A DNA stretch of 64,000 nt. It comes from Lachnospiraceae oral taxon 107 str. F0167 (GTDB taxonomy: Bacteria; Bacillota; Clostridia; Lachnospirales; Lachnospiraceae). The notes under the pieces are model-generated. The model did not search any database and was not told where the DNA came from. It saw nothing but the letters and a program-made list of their open reading frames with translations. The stretch covers positions 34,470-98,469 of the forward strand of contig GL890593.1 in NCBI GenBank assembly GCA_000209465.1. Direction: 5' to 3'. The position numbers were made by a program, and so were the translations under genes. Below are positions 1-8,673 of this stretch, piece after piece (within the stretch, counting starts at the first letter, position 1; every line of letters begins with the position of its first letter).

Positions 1-254
1 TCTATGACAGAAAGGGCTTTATAGAGGAAGGCTTTGATGCGGATATCGTTATACTGGATCCGAAGGCGCATACTAAGATTACAGCAGCTACTCAGGTTTC
101 AAAATGTGACTATGCTCCGCTTGAGGGCAGAGTTCTTAGCGGACATATCGAGAAGGTGTTCTTAAGAGGAAGCGAGATAGTGGACAACGGTAAGATCAAA
201 GATATTCCTGAGGGTAAGTTCTTAGAGAGAAAGCCATATCAGAAGTTTTTATAG
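1..254 (+). CDS. Hydantoinase/dihydropyrimidinase-like amidohydrolase, C-terminal end (partial)
   Basis: Only the last 83 codons are in the window; the frame is open from base 3 and stops at TAG 252-254. The tail contains DADIVILDP, then YAPLEGRVLSGHIEKVFLRG and a closing GKFLERKPY. This is the typical C-terminal composite-domain end of cyclic amidohydrolases such as D-hydantoinase and dihydropyrimidinase, which open cyclic ureides. The catalytic metal-binding part lies outside the window. Its position just upstream of a molybdenum-cofactor operon suggests a purine or hydantoin catabolic locus with a molybdenum hydroxylase, but that is inference. A strong terminator follows, so it is transcribed separately from the next gene. 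Confidence 0.65.
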   Translation, partial: YDRKGFIEEGFDADIVILDPKAHTKITAATQVSKCDYAPLEGRVLSGHIEKVFLRGSEIVDNGKIKDIPEGKFLERKPYQKFL

Positions 255-270
255 TGAATATATTTTATAT

Positions 271-314
271 ACGCCATGATTTATTTAAATACAAAATAAA
301 TCATGGCGTTTTTA
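271..314 (+). terminator. Rho-independent terminator after the hydantoinase-like gene
   Basis: A perfect 15-bp stem, ACGCCATGATTTATT (271-285) with its complement at 295-309, has a 9-nt loop and runs into TTTTT. It separates the hydantoinase gene from the molybdenum operon. Confidence 0.85.
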
Positions 315-326
315 TCGACTTTATAG

Positions 327-332
327 TATAAT
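327..332 (+). promoter_or_regulatory. Possible -10 box for the molybdenum operon
   Basis: TATAAT stands 85 bp before the first operon gene and just after the terminator, but no good -35 box is at the right distance. The leader 333-416 is AT-rich with a GTAATA/TATTAC pairing (359-403). I see no Moco-riboswitch-like core. Confidence 0.3.
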
Positions 333-416
333 GTTTTGGTATAAGTGTAAAAGTAGATGTAATAGCGGATGGAATGCTCGGTATTAAATTTCTGATTATT
401 ACATAGAAGGGGAAAT

Positions 417-1448
417 ATGCGACTGATTGATACAAAAGATGCCGTAGGGCATATGCTCTGTCATGATATAACTCAGATAATAAAGGGTGAGAAAAAAGGT
501 CCTGTATTCAGAAAGGGACATATCATAAGGGAAGAAGATGTGGAAGTTCTTCTCTCAGTGGGTAAGGATCATATATATATCTGGGAAGTAAATGAAAATA
601 TGCTGCATGAAAATGATGCGGCACTGATGCTTTATGATATGTGCAAGAATGAACATCTTACAAGAGATCCTGATATAAAAGAAGGTAAGGTGGAGTTGAT
701 TGCAGAATGTGACGGACTTTTAAAAATAGATAAGGAAAGGATCAATAAGCTCAACTCAATTGGTGAGATGATGATTGCCACCATACATGATAATTTTCCT
801 GTTAAAGCCGGTCAACATCTGGCAGGTATGAGAGTTATACCTCTTATAATAGAAAAAGAAAAAATGGAAAAGGCTAAGGAAGTTGTAGGCAGTGAGCCGC
901 TCTTTAATCTTTTACCGTACAGACAAAAGAAAGTCGGAATAGTTACTACAGGTAATGAGGTGTATTATGGTAGAATAAAGGACACATTTACACCTGTGGT
1001 TATAAACAAGATGAAGCAATACGGTGCAGAAATTATAGCACATGAGATAAGCAGTGATGATGTGGAGATGGAAATTGAGTGCATCAAAAAGGTCATGGCG
1101 GCAGGAGCAGATATAGTACTTTGTACAGGCGGAATGAGCGTGGATCCTGATGATAAGACACCTTATGCTATAGGGCAGAATGCAAGCAGAGTTATTACTT
1201 ATGGTGCACCGGTGCTTCCCGGTGCAATGTTTATGCTTGCCTATGGCGGTGAGAATGAAAATATTACCTTTATGGGACTTCCGGGCTGTGTAATGTATGA
1301 AAAGAAAACAATATTTGATATTGTATTGCCAAGAATTATGGCAGGAGAAAAGGTGGAAAAATCCGATATAGATTGTTTGGGAGTAGGCGGATATTGCATG
1401 CATTGCCCTGTATGTATATTCCCGAATTGTTCATTTGGTGTGTCATAA
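417..1448 (+). CDS. MoeA-like molybdopterin-binding protein
   Basis: The 343-residue protein has a MoCF_biosynth (MoeA/MogA-type) fold at about residues 172-320, with VGIVTTGNE near 173, CTGGMSVDPDD near 237 and the loop APVLPGAMFMLAY near 267. These are signature molybdopterin-binding segments. The N-terminal 60 residues (FRKGHIIREEDVEVLL) match the lead domain of short MoeA-like proteins found beside xdhC genes in Clostridia. The C-terminus carries a Cys cluster, CMHCPVCIFPNC, that could bind metal. Full MoeA is about 400 residues, so this is the shorter variant. A GGGGAAAT ribosome site precedes ATG 417. First gene of the molybdenum operon, 19 bp before the xdhC-like gene; likely acts in molybdenum insertion or cofactor hand-over. 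Confidence 0.8.
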   Translation: MRLIDTKDAVGHMLCHDITQIIKGEKKGPVFRKGHIIREEDVEVLLSVGKDHIYIWEVNENMLHENDAALMLYDMCKNEHLTRDPDIKEGKVELIAECDGLLKIDKERINKLNSIGEMMIATIHDNFPVKAGQHLAGMRVIPLIIEKEKMEKAKEVVGSEPLFNLLPYRQKKVGIVTTGNEVYYGRIKDTFTPVVINKMKQYGAEIIAHEISSDDVEMEIECIKKVMAAGADIVLCTGGMSVDPDDKTPYAIGQNASRVITYGAPVLPGAMFMLAYGGENENITFMGLPGCVMYEKKTIFDIVLPRIMAGEKVEKSDIDCLGVGGYCMHCPVCIFPNCSFGVS

Positions 1449-1467
1449 ATTATAAAGGAGCGAGAAT

Positions 1468-2496
1468 ATGGACAAGGAATTATACAAAATAATACAAGAG
1501 TCAAAGAAAAAAGGGTTAAGAACATTTGTATTTACAGCATTAGGTGACAAGGACTATGGCAGCAAGGCTGTGATAAGAGAGGGCGAGCCGGTATGGATAA
1601 GTCCTGATACAAGTTTTTTAAATGAAAATCTTGCACAGATAAAGGAAATAAATAAATCAGGTATGATTGAGATATCCGGTAATAAAGTATATGTAGAGCG
1701 TATATGCAATACCGGTAAGATAGTAATCTGCGGTGCAGGTCATACAAGTATAGCCATGATTAAGATGGGGCAGATGCTTGGCTTTGAGATGGTGGTTGTA
1801 GAGGACAGGGAAGAGTTTGCAGCTAAGGCAAAGAATGCAGGTGCAGACAGAGTTTGCTGTGAGGACTTTTCATCGGCGCTTGCAAAATTCGAGTCGGATT
1901 ATGATACATATTTTGTAGTAGTTACCAGAGGGCATCAGTGGGATAAGGAATGTATCAGAGAAATATTAAAGAAGCCATATGCTTATATAGGTTTGATGGG
2001 TGCCAAGAGAAGAGTGGGCTTTGTGTTGGATGCCATCAGAAGTGAGGGCTTTGATGAGAAGAAAATTGATGAGATTTACTCTCCGATTGGTCTTGATATA
2101 AACTCTGAGACTCCGGTAGAGATAGCAATCTCCATTTTTGCCGAAATAATCTCCGTAAAGAATGCAAAGAATAAGAATGTTGGCTATGTAGACGGAATGC
2201 TTGAAAGAATAGAGGAGAGCAATGAGAGAATGGTCATGGCTACAATAGTAGGCAAAAAAGGTTCCGCACCGAGAGGTGTAGGATCAAAGGCATTATTCTT
2301 AAGAGACGGAAGCTTTGTCGGAACTATAGGTGGCGGAAAAGCGGAACATGATATTATGGTTAAGGTGGAAGAGATACTTAAAAATAATGACGATATGCAG
2401 CCATATTTATTGCATGTTGATCTCACAGATGATGAAGCAAGCATTGAAGGTATGGTTTGCGGCGGAAGAATAGAAGTATTGCTTGAGCTTGTTTAA
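1468..2496 (+). CDS. XdhC/CoxI family molybdenum-hydroxylase maturation protein
   Basis: Of 342 residues, about 85-225 form the XdhC Rossmann domain (VICGAGHTSIAM near 87, then VTRGHQWDKE and YIGLMGAKRR). About 233-340 form a CoxI/XdhC N-type domain (TIVGKKGSAPRGVG, then GTIGGGKAEHD). The order is the reverse of the usual CoxI-then-Rossmann layout; residues 1-75 may be a decayed first CoxI copy (ALGDKDYGSKAVIREG). XdhC proteins bind Moco, promote its sulfuration and deliver it to xanthine-dehydrogenase-type enzymes. A GGAGCG ribosome site precedes ATG 1468, and moaA begins 8 bp downstream. The target hydroxylase is not in the window. Confidence 0.85.
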   Translation: MDKELYKIIQESKKKGLRTFVFTALGDKDYGSKAVIREGEPVWISPDTSFLNENLAQIKEINKSGMIEISGNKVYVERICNTGKIVICGAGHTSIAMIKMGQMLGFEMVVVEDREEFAAKAKNAGADRVCCEDFSSALAKFESDYDTYFVVVTRGHQWDKECIREILKKPYAYIGLMGAKRRVGFVLDAIRSEGFDEKKIDEIYSPIGLDINSETPVEIAISIFAEIISVKNAKNKNVGYVDGMLERIEESNERMVMATIVGKKGSAPRGVGSKALFLRDGSFVGTIGGGKAEHDIMVKVEEILKNNDDMQPYLLHVDLTDDEASIEGMVCGGRIEVLLELV

Positions 2497-2504
2497 GATT
2501 AAAT

Positions 2505-3476
2505 ATGAGAGATAGTTATAATAGAAAAATAGATTATATGCGAATCTCTGTTACCAATAAATGCAATTTCCGGTGTACGTATTGTATGCCGGAAGCCAAG
2601 AAGGTGGAGGAAACTTTAAGCCTTGATGAAATATATCAGGTTGCATTTGCGGCAAGTGAATGTGGTATAAGCAAGTTTAAAATAACCGGAGGTGAGCCTC
2701 TTGTAAGAGAAGGCATAGTTGATTTTATAAAAAGACTTAATGATTTGGACAATGTAAAAGATATTACTATGACAAGTAACGGTTTTTATCTTTTAAAATA
2801 TGCCGATGCTCTAAAATCCGCCGGGATTTCAAGTATAAATGTAAGCCTGGACTCTCTTGACAGAGAGAAATTTAAAAAAATTGCAGGTGTGGACGCTTTG
2901 GAAGATGTGATGGCAGGTATAGAAGCATCAATAAAAGCGGGAATCGCTACAAAGATAAATACGGTTATTCAAAAGGGTGTCAATGATGATGAACTCTTTG
3001 ATATCATAGAACTTGCAAAAAATGACAGAGTAAATATAAGATTTATAGAAATGATGCCGATAGGGCATGGTAAGGAGTCAAAGGGCGTAAGCAATTTTGA
3101 AATCCTTGAAAGAATGAAAGAAAAGTATATCATTACAGAAGATACAAGACGCCATGGCAACGGACCTGCTAAGTATATAAAACTTGAGGGTTTTACAGGT
3201 TCAATAGGATTTATCAGTGCAATACATGGCAAATTTTGTGATGCCTGTAACAGAATCAGATTTACATCTACAGGCAAATTAAAGCCATGTCTTTGTTATG
3301 ACTCAAATATTGACTTAAAAGATATTTTAAAAGATGCTTCACTTAGCATAGATGAAAAAAATGCTATATTAAGAGAAAAAATAAATGAATGTATAGTGTC
3401 AAAACCTTTGGCACATTCTTTTGAGGATATATCTAAAATCAGCGAGTTAAAGGACATGTCGGAAATAGGTGGATAA
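2505..3476 (+). CDS. moaA: GTP 3',8-cyclase, radical SAM enzyme MoaA
   Basis: The 323-residue protein starts molybdopterin synthesis by converting GTP to 3',8-cyclo-7,8-dihydro-GTP in the cytoplasm. The radical-SAM cluster CNFRCTYC is at residues 20-27. The second, C-terminal 4Fe-4S cluster that binds GTP is represented by CDACNRIRFTSTGKLKPC around 245-262. GGEPLVREG (SAM binding) and SLDSLDREKFKKI are typical. The C-terminus lacks the usual closing GG dipeptide and ends in MSEIGG followed by stop, so a GG is in fact present. Length fits the family. No strong ribosome site precedes ATG 2505; translation is probably coupled to the xdhC-like gene 8 bp upstream. moaC, its partner, is the last gene of the operon. 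Confidence 0.95.
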   Translation: MRDSYNRKIDYMRISVTNKCNFRCTYCMPEAKKVEETLSLDEIYQVAFAASECGISKFKITGGEPLVREGIVDFIKRLNDLDNVKDITMTSNGFYLLKYADALKSAGISSINVSLDSLDREKFKKIAGVDALEDVMAGIEASIKAGIATKINTVIQKGVNDDELFDIIELAKNDRVNIRFIEMMPIGHGKESKGVSNFEILERMKEKYIITEDTRRHGNGPAKYIKLEGFTGSIGFISAIHGKFCDACNRIRFTSTGKLKPCLCYDSNIDLKDILKDASLSIDEKNAILREKINECIVSKPLAHSFEDISKISELKDMSEIGG

Positions 3477-3480
3477 ATAA

Positions 3481-4410
3481 ATGGATATAAAAGCAGAGGT
3501 TTTAGCAGTCTGTATAAGTGAGAAAAAAGGAACTGAAAAAAAGGAAGTAGAAAAGATTGCTTTAAAGAAGGATTGGGGCATTGAAGGAGATGCACATGCA
3601 GGCAAATGGCATAGACAGGTAAGTCTTTTGGCATTTGAAAAGATAGACGCCTTTAGAAAAAAAGGTGCGGAGGTTGATTTCGGTGCATTTGGAGAGAATA
3701 TTATTGTAGGCGGCATAGATTTAAGAAATCTGCCTGTGGGAACTGTCCTTGAAATAGGAGAGGCAAAACTTAGAGTTACACAGATAGGTAAGGAATGTCA
3801 CAGCCATTGCAATATATATAAAAAGATGGGAGACTGCATTATGCCGAGGGAAGGTATTTTTGCAGAGGTACTAAAGGAGGGATATGTACAAAAAGGCGAT
3901 ATTATAAAAATAATTGAAAAAGAGAACGGACCGTACAGAGTGGGTATAATTACCGTTTCAGACAGGGCTTCAAAGGGAGAATATGAGGATAAATCAGGTC
4001 CTATGATAAAGGAACTTGTGGAAGCTGCCGGAATGGAAGTGGTTGATTATATTATTGTTCCTGATGAAAAAAGTCAGATAGTGAAAAAATTATTGCATTT
4101 TAGCGATCAAAGACAGGCAGATTTGGTATTTACTACAGGTGGAACAGGATTTTCCAAAAGAGATGTCACTCCTGAGGCGACAAAGCAGGTTGTGGAAAGA
4201 GAAGTTCCGGGCATTGGAGAAGCGCTTAGAAGCTATTCACTGACTATTACGCCAAAGGCAATGCTGAGCCGTCAAACAGCAGGGATAAGGGGAAATACTC
4301 TGATAATAAATTTGCCGGGAAGTCCGAAGGCATGTAAAGAAAATATTGATTATATAATGGGACCGCTAAAACATGGCTTGGGAATTTTAAGCGGCAGAGA
4401 AAGCGATTGA
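3481..4410 (+). CDS. MOSC domain - MogA/MoaB fusion protein
   Basis: This 309-residue fusion has two parts. Residues 1-145 are a MOSC domain (KDWGIEGDAHAGKWHRQVSLLA, then GENIIVGGIDL and a Cys-containing GKECHSHC near 102), a fold used in molybdenum cofactor sulfur handling. Residues 152-305 are a MogA/MoaB domain (VGIITVSDRASKGEYEDKSG, then VFTTGGTGFSKRDVTPEA and LPGSPKACKEN), which adenylylates molybdopterin before Mo insertion. The MOSC-MogA fusion is common in Clostridia. It begins 4 bp after moaA, with AGGTGG about 10 bp upstream. Its place between moaA and modA supports a role in cofactor maturation. Confidence 0.9.
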   Translation: MDIKAEVLAVCISEKKGTEKKEVEKIALKKDWGIEGDAHAGKWHRQVSLLAFEKIDAFRKKGAEVDFGAFGENIIVGGIDLRNLPVGTVLEIGEAKLRVTQIGKECHSHCNIYKKMGDCIMPREGIFAEVLKEGYVQKGDIIKIIEKENGPYRVGIITVSDRASKGEYEDKSGPMIKELVEAAGMEVVDYIIVPDEKSQIVKKLLHFSDQRQADLVFTTGGTGFSKRDVTPEATKQVVEREVPGIGEALRSYSLTITPKAMLSRQTAGIRGNTLIINLPGSPKACKENIDYIMGPLKHGLGILSGRESD

Positions 4411-4436
4411 TAGATTTTATTTAAAGGGAGAAAATT

Positions 4437-5342
4437 ATGAGATTAAAAAATGTGTTTAAAGTATTGGGTGTAGTTGCAGCATTGACATTAGTAGGTTGCG
4501 GTGGACAAAAGGAAGCTGAGACAACAGTAGCTGAAACTACAACAGTTGCAGAGACAACAAAAGAGGAAACTACAACAAGTGCGGAGACAACAAAGGCGGA
4601 GAGCATGGGTGATGGCTCAGGCATAAATGTATTTGCAGCCGCTTCATTAAAGGGCGCAATGGAAGAAATCATCACCGAGTATAATAAGGCAAATCCTGAT
4701 GTTAAAATCAATTTGAATACAGATTCTTCAGGTAAGCTTCAGACACAGATAGAAGAGGGATTCGCATGCGATATCTTCTTTAGTGCAGGTAAGAAGCAGA
4801 TGGAGAAGTTAAAAGAAGGCGGATTTATCAAGGAAGGAACAGATGCAGACCTGCTTCACAATAAGCTTTGTATAGTGGCACCGAAGGAATCGGACACAAA
4901 GGTTACAGGTATTGCAAATATAAAGGATGCAAAGTCAATCTCTATAGGAGAGACAACAGTACCTGCAGGTGCTTATGCAAGAGAGGCTCTTTCAAAATCA
5001 TATCCTGACCTTGGAATCAGCAAGGAGAGCACAGGTGCACAGCTTCAGGAAAAGCTTGGTCTTGAAGTAATAGAAAACTCAAATGTTACAAAAACACTTT
5101 TATCTGTTGTAGAGGGATTTGGTGAGGTAGGATTTGTATATATTACAGATACTTACGGAAAAGATGATGTAAAAATTATTGAGAAGGTGGATGAGAGCCT
5201 TACAGGAAAGATCACATATCCTATAGCAAGAGTAAACAATGATGAAGCAGATGACAAGATAAGTGCTGAGGCTGACAAGTTCTATGACTATTTAAAGTCG
5301 GAGGATGCCAAGAAAGTATTTGAAAAATATTTATATGAGTAA
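4437..5342 (+). CDS. modA: Molybdate ABC transporter substrate-binding lipoprotein ModA
   Basis: Residues 1-21 form a lipoprotein signal peptide ending in the lipobox LVGC, so the mature protein is tethered through Cys21. A Thr/Glu-rich linker (repeated AETT units, about 25-58) leads to the oxyanion-binding domain (VFAAASLKGAMEEI near 64, TDSSGKLQTQI, ACDIFFSAGKKQME, then GEVGFVYITD). This is the classical ModA architecture that captures molybdate outside the membrane. A GGGAG ribosome site precedes ATG 4437. Its stop overlaps the modB start by 8 nt. The terminal half is free of oddities, and the length (301) is normal once the linker is counted. Confidence 0.95.
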   Translation: MRLKNVFKVLGVVAALTLVGCGGQKEAETTVAETTTVAETTKEETTTSAETTKAESMGDGSGINVFAAASLKGAMEEIITEYNKANPDVKINLNTDSSGKLQTQIEEGFACDIFFSAGKKQMEKLKEGGFIKEGTDADLLHNKLCIVAPKESDTKVTGIANIKDAKSISIGETTVPAGAYAREALSKSYPDLGISKESTGAQLQEKLGLEVIENSNVTKTLLSVVEGFGEVGFVYITDTYGKDDVKIIEKVDESLTGKITYPIARVNNDEADDKISAEADKFYDYLKSEDAKKVFEKYLYE

Positions 5343-6003
5343 TGTTTTAGCACATTTAGATTGGAGCCCTTTTTTTATAACCCTAAAAATAGGGCTTCTT
5401 TCTACAATAATATGTTTTTTTCTGGGTGTGGGTCTTGCCTATGTGAGCCTGTATATGAATAAAAGAGTAATGGCTGTGTTTGACAGTATACTTACATTGC
5501 CGATGGTGCTTCCGCCTACGGTAATGGGCTTTTTTTTACTCCTCATATTCAGTAGAAGAAGACCGGTAGGTATATTTTTATACAGCAATTTTCAGATAAA
5601 GATAGTACAAAGCTTTGCCGGCTGCGTAATTGCGGCTTTTATCATAGCATTTCCGCTGATGTATAAAAATGCAAAATCGGCATTTTTACAGCTGGATAAA
5701 AATCTTATATATGCAGGCAGAACACTTGGACTTTCTGAGCTTAAGATATTTTTTAAGATAGTATGTCCTATAGCATCTCCCTCACTTTTTTCGGGAGCGA
5801 TTCTAAGTTTTGCAAGAGCCATAGGAGAATACGGTGCTACATCCATGCTTGCAGGGAATATATCCGGGAAAACCGCTACCATATCACAGCAGATAGCGAT
5901 ACTTGTGCAAAATCAGAAATATCTTGAAGCCGGAATATGGGTAAGCATTGTGCTTTTTATAGCATTCCTTATAATGCTTTTGATGGAGTATATACAAAGA
6001 TAA
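5335..6003 (+). CDS. modB: Molybdate ABC transporter permease ModB
   Basis: I choose ATG 5335 (MSNVLAHLDW), inside the end of modA, because upstream codons merely re-read the modA tail; the product has 222 residues. About five to six hydrophobic segments are visible, beginning at ITLKIGLLSTIICFFLGVGL. The permease EAA loop that docks the ATPase is GRTLGLSELKIFFKIVCPIA, followed by FARAIGEYGA, a hallmark of molybdate and sulfate permeases. It forms the membrane channel of ModABC. modC starts 1 bp after its stop, so the three genes are translationally coupled. Confidence 0.93.
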   Translation: MSNVLAHLDWSPFFITLKIGLLSTIICFFLGVGLAYVSLYMNKRVMAVFDSILTLPMVLPPTVMGFFLLLIFSRRRPVGIFLYSNFQIKIVQSFAGCVIAAFIIAFPLMYKNAKSAFLQLDKNLIYAGRTLGLSELKIFFKIVCPIASPSLFSGAILSFARAIGEYGATSMLAGNISGKTATISQQIAILVQNQKYLEAGIWVSIVLFIAFLIMLLMEYIQR

Positions 6004-6004
6004 T

Positions 6005-7036
6005 ATGCTTGATATAAATATAAAAAAGAAACTTAATAATTTTACTTTAAATATAGAATGTAAATTAGACAGCAACAGAATAGGAATACTTGGCGGTTCA
6101 GGTGCCGGAAAAAGTATGATTTTAAAGATGCTTGCAGGTATAGAAAAACCTGACAGAGGTTATATAAAGCTGGACAATACGCTGTTATTTGATTCGGATA
6201 AAAAGATTGATATAAAGCCTCAAGGCAGACATATAGGGTATTGTTTTCAAAACTACGCTCTCTTTCCACACCTGAGCGTATATGAAAATATTGTTATAGG
6301 ACTTGATACAAATAACAGGGCAGAGGTGGATGAGTTTTTGGAAAAGTTTGAACTTACAAAAATCAGGGACTCAAAGCCGAATAAAATAAGCGGAGGTCAG
6401 GCTGCCAGAGTCGCAATGGCAAGGATACTTATAAGAAAACCGGAGATTTTACTATTTGATGAGGCATTTTCCGCATTGGATATTTATTTAAGAGATCATA
6501 TTCAGGAAGAGATAGCAGATGTTTTGTCAGGATTTAAAGGAAGTGCAATTTTTGTATCACATTCCAGAGATGAAATATACAGACTTTGTGACAGTATGAT
6601 GGTGATTGATTCAGGTAAAATATCAAATCTCGGAAAGACAAAGGATATTTTTAAAAATCCCGGGACAAAGACTTCGGCAATACTTACAGGCTGTAAAAAC
6701 ATTTCGGATATAAGATATATTTCCGAAAATATAATAGAGGCGACACAATGGGGAGTACGGTTTGAGTTTTCATACAAGCTGCCAAAGGATGTAACTGCCA
6801 TAGGGATAAGGGCACATGAATTTAAGCCTGTGTGGGGTGAAGAAAAGGGCAATATAATTAAGTTTAATTTAAAGAGTACCGCCAAGCTTCCTTTTGAGGA
6901 TAATTATTATCTGAATACAGATGGTGACGGCGATATTACCTGGCTTGTACAAAAGGATATCAAGGAAAAGATTGATAAAAAGGGTTTGCCCGACTTACTG
7001 CAAATAGATGAAGAAAATATATTACTGTTAAGATAG
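6005..7036 (+). CDS. modC: Molybdate ABC transporter ATP-binding protein ModC
   Basis: The 343-residue ATPase powers molybdate import. Walker A is GGSGAGKS near residue 30, the Q-loop lies in GYCFQNYALFPHLSV, the signature is ISGGQAARVAMARIL near 128 and Walker B is EILLFDEAFSALD. The signature has QAARV where most ABC proteins have QRQRV. Residues 235-343 correspond to the C-terminal regulatory (TOBE/Mop-like) region, but are divergent (AIGIRAHEFKP is the recognisable part). Start ATG 6005 sits 1 bp after modB. moaC follows after 12 bp, so transport and cofactor synthesis share one transcript. Confidence 0.92.
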   Translation: MLDINIKKKLNNFTLNIECKLDSNRIGILGGSGAGKSMILKMLAGIEKPDRGYIKLDNTLLFDSDKKIDIKPQGRHIGYCFQNYALFPHLSVYENIVIGLDTNNRAEVDEFLEKFELTKIRDSKPNKISGGQAARVAMARILIRKPEILLFDEAFSALDIYLRDHIQEEIADVLSGFKGSAIFVSHSRDEIYRLCDSMMVIDSGKISNLGKTKDIFKNPGTKTSAILTGCKNISDIRYISENIIEATQWGVRFEFSYKLPKDVTAIGIRAHEFKPVWGEEKGNIIKFNLKSTAKLPFEDNYYLNTDGDGDITWLVQKDIKEKIDKKGLPDLLQIDEENILLLR

Positions 7037-7048
7037 ATTGGAGAATAT

Positions 7049-7513
7049 ATGGAATTTACACATTTTGATGATAATAAAAATGCGGTGATGGTGGATGTTT
7101 CAGATAAGGAAGCTACCGACAGAGTTGCTATGGCTACAGGGAGAATCACCCTTTGTGATGAGGCTATGGAAGCCATAAGGGGAAGAAAAATAAAAAAAGG
7201 TGATGTACTTACAGTGGCACAGGTAGCAGGTATTATGGGACAAAAAAGGACCTCCGAACTTATACCTATGTGCCATAATATAAATCTTACAAGTTCAAAG
7301 ATAACATTTGAAATAGAGGGAAATGATATAGCGGTATTTTCTATGGCAAAGACCACAGGTCAAACAGGAGTTGAGATGGAGGCTCTTATGGGAGTTAATA
7401 TAGCACTTCTTACCATATATGATATGTGTAAAGCCATAGATAAAAGGATGTTAATAAGCGATGTTCACCTTGTGGAAAAGACAGGTGGTAAGAGTGGAGA
7501 TTTTCATTTTTAA
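7049..7513 (+). CDS. moaC: Cyclic pyranopterin monophosphate synthase MoaC
   Basis: The 154-residue protein converts the MoaA product to cyclic pyranopterin monophosphate. Diagnostic segments are [18 protein letters not shown] at the N-terminus, [25 protein letters not shown] (active-site region, about 58-77) and the C-terminal [11 protein letters not shown]. Length matches the family (about 155-160). A GGAGAAT ribosome site precedes ATG 7049. It is the last gene of the operon and is followed by a strong bidirectional terminator. No moaD, moaE or moeB homologue is in the window, so the pathway must be completed elsewhere. Confidence 0.95.
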   Translation: MEFTHFDDNKNAVMVDVSDKEATDRVAMATGRITLCDEAMEAIRGRKIKKGDVLTVAQVAGIMGQKRTSELIPMCHNINLTSSKITFEIEGNDIAVFSMAKTTGQTGVEMEALMGVNIALLTIYDMCKAIDKRMLISDVHLVEKTGGKSGDFHF

Positions 7514-7519
7514 TTTTAA

Positions 7520-7563
7520 AAAGACTATAGCATTTTGAGCCGGGCTCATATGCTATAGTCTTT
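7520..7563. terminator. Bidirectional terminator between moaC and the SH3 gene
   Basis: A perfect 14-bp stem, AAAGACTATAGCAT (7520-7533) paired with 7550-7563, is flanked by A-rich and T-rich tracts on both sides. It can serve the convergent genes on each strand. Confidence 0.85.
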
Positions 7564-7568
7564 ATTAT

Positions 7569-8459
7569 TTATTGTGCCGGTTTAATATATGCGGTGGCTA
7601 CATAAGCCTGTCCGCCATTATAATTGATTATAGACCATGTGGAATCATGCTCGCCGGCATAGTCCACAGTAACGCCCACATTTAAAGTAGCAAGTATATC
7701 ACCGTCACGGCTTGGAGCGGAACGAACATTCAACTTTGCCGTAGTGACATATTTTGTACTTGCAGTGGCAGCGGCTTCTGTGGAAGTTTCGGAATTAGTC
7801 TCTGAACTGTCGGAACTTTCTCCGGAAGTGGCTGCGGTGGTGGTAGTAGTTGTTGTAGTCTTTTTATTATTCTTAAAAGGATTAAGCGATCTGAAAAGGA
7901 AAATCAAAATAAGCAATATAACAAAGCCTACAGCAACCTTTGCAAGATCAGAGGTGTTTACAGTAGGTCTTTTCTTATTCTTGGAAGTTTTCCTGACAAC
8001 CTTTCTTTTTGGTGTACTTTCTGTAGCTGAAACACTTTGTCTTCTTTGAATATTGTCATTTCTGACAGGTGTTATAACAGGACTTATTCTGGTCTTTTTA
8101 GGAGAATAATCATGTATAAAGGTCTGTACCTCTTCTGAAAGTAACTGATATGCAATAGTTGCATTATATCCGTCATCATTATTTTCATGTACAGCCTTAT
8201 TCCCTATGGCACGAATCTTATGATAATGCTCACATGATGTTTTTGAAATAATATTATTTGTATATAAAGAGTCTATAATATCAGCCAGACTTTGATCTTC
8301 TTCATCCTCTCTTCCGCTGAGTTGCTTTATTATTATCTCCAGGGTTTGTCTGGCTTTAATCATGGATAAATTATATTCCTGATTGGTTAAAAGCTTCTCT
8401 GTATCATAAACCCCTGCTTGAATCTGCTGCCAAGCACTGCGAGTAGCTGAGTTTGCCAT
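7569..8459 (-). CDS. Membrane-anchored protein with HEPN/DUF4145-like N-terminus and SH3b C-terminus
   Basis: The 296-residue product begins at ATG 8459 (MANSATRSAW), chosen because AGGAGG lies 7 bp upstream; an in-frame ATG at 8483 has no ribosome site. Residues 1-125 are helical and resemble DUF4145/HEPN-type domains (ARQTLEIIIKQL, then HYHKIRAIGNKAVHENNDDG). A basic region is followed by one membrane segment (VAVGFVILLILIFLFRSL), a Thr/Ser/Glu low-complexity linker and a bacterial SH3 domain (KLNVRSAPSRDGDILATLNVG). The SH3 part would be extracytoplasmic and may touch the cell wall, with the helical domain inside. The function is unknown; it could be a sensor or cell-wall-associated protein. 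Confidence 0.7.
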   Translation of the reverse strand: MANSATRSAWQQIQAGVYDTEKLLTNQEYNLSMIKARQTLEIIIKQLSGREDEEDQSLADIIDSLYTNNIISKTSCEHYHKIRAIGNKAVHENNDDGYNATIAYQLLSEEVQTFIHDYSPKKTRISPVITPVRNDNIQRRQSVSATESTPKRKVVRKTSKNKKRPTVNTSDLAKVAVGFVILLILIFLFRSLNPFKNNKKTTTTTTTTAATSGESSDSSETNSETSTEAAATASTKYVTTAKLNVRSAPSRDGDILATLNVGVTVDYAGEHDSTWSIINYNGGQAYVATAYIKPAQ

Positions 8460-8673
8460 TAGGTAAACCTCCTCTAAAATCATTTATATATCTGTGAATA
8501 AAAGTGTAAATACAAAGCTCACAGAAACCTAGCTTTATTATACAATATAATCCATATAAAAGACAATATTTAGTGAGAATTATTCGTAAAAAAGGGGATA
8601 AAATTTGTTACAGTTCAGTTAATTACTGTACAGATTTTGTTTAATAATCCGTAAAGAATGAATATAGGGGCAA

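Noticed and set aside
7744..8049. Plus-strand ORF opposite the SH3 gene (Val/Ser/Glu-rich)
   Set aside because: It mirrors the Thr/Ala/Ser low-complexity linker of the minus-strand gene and has no ribosome site.
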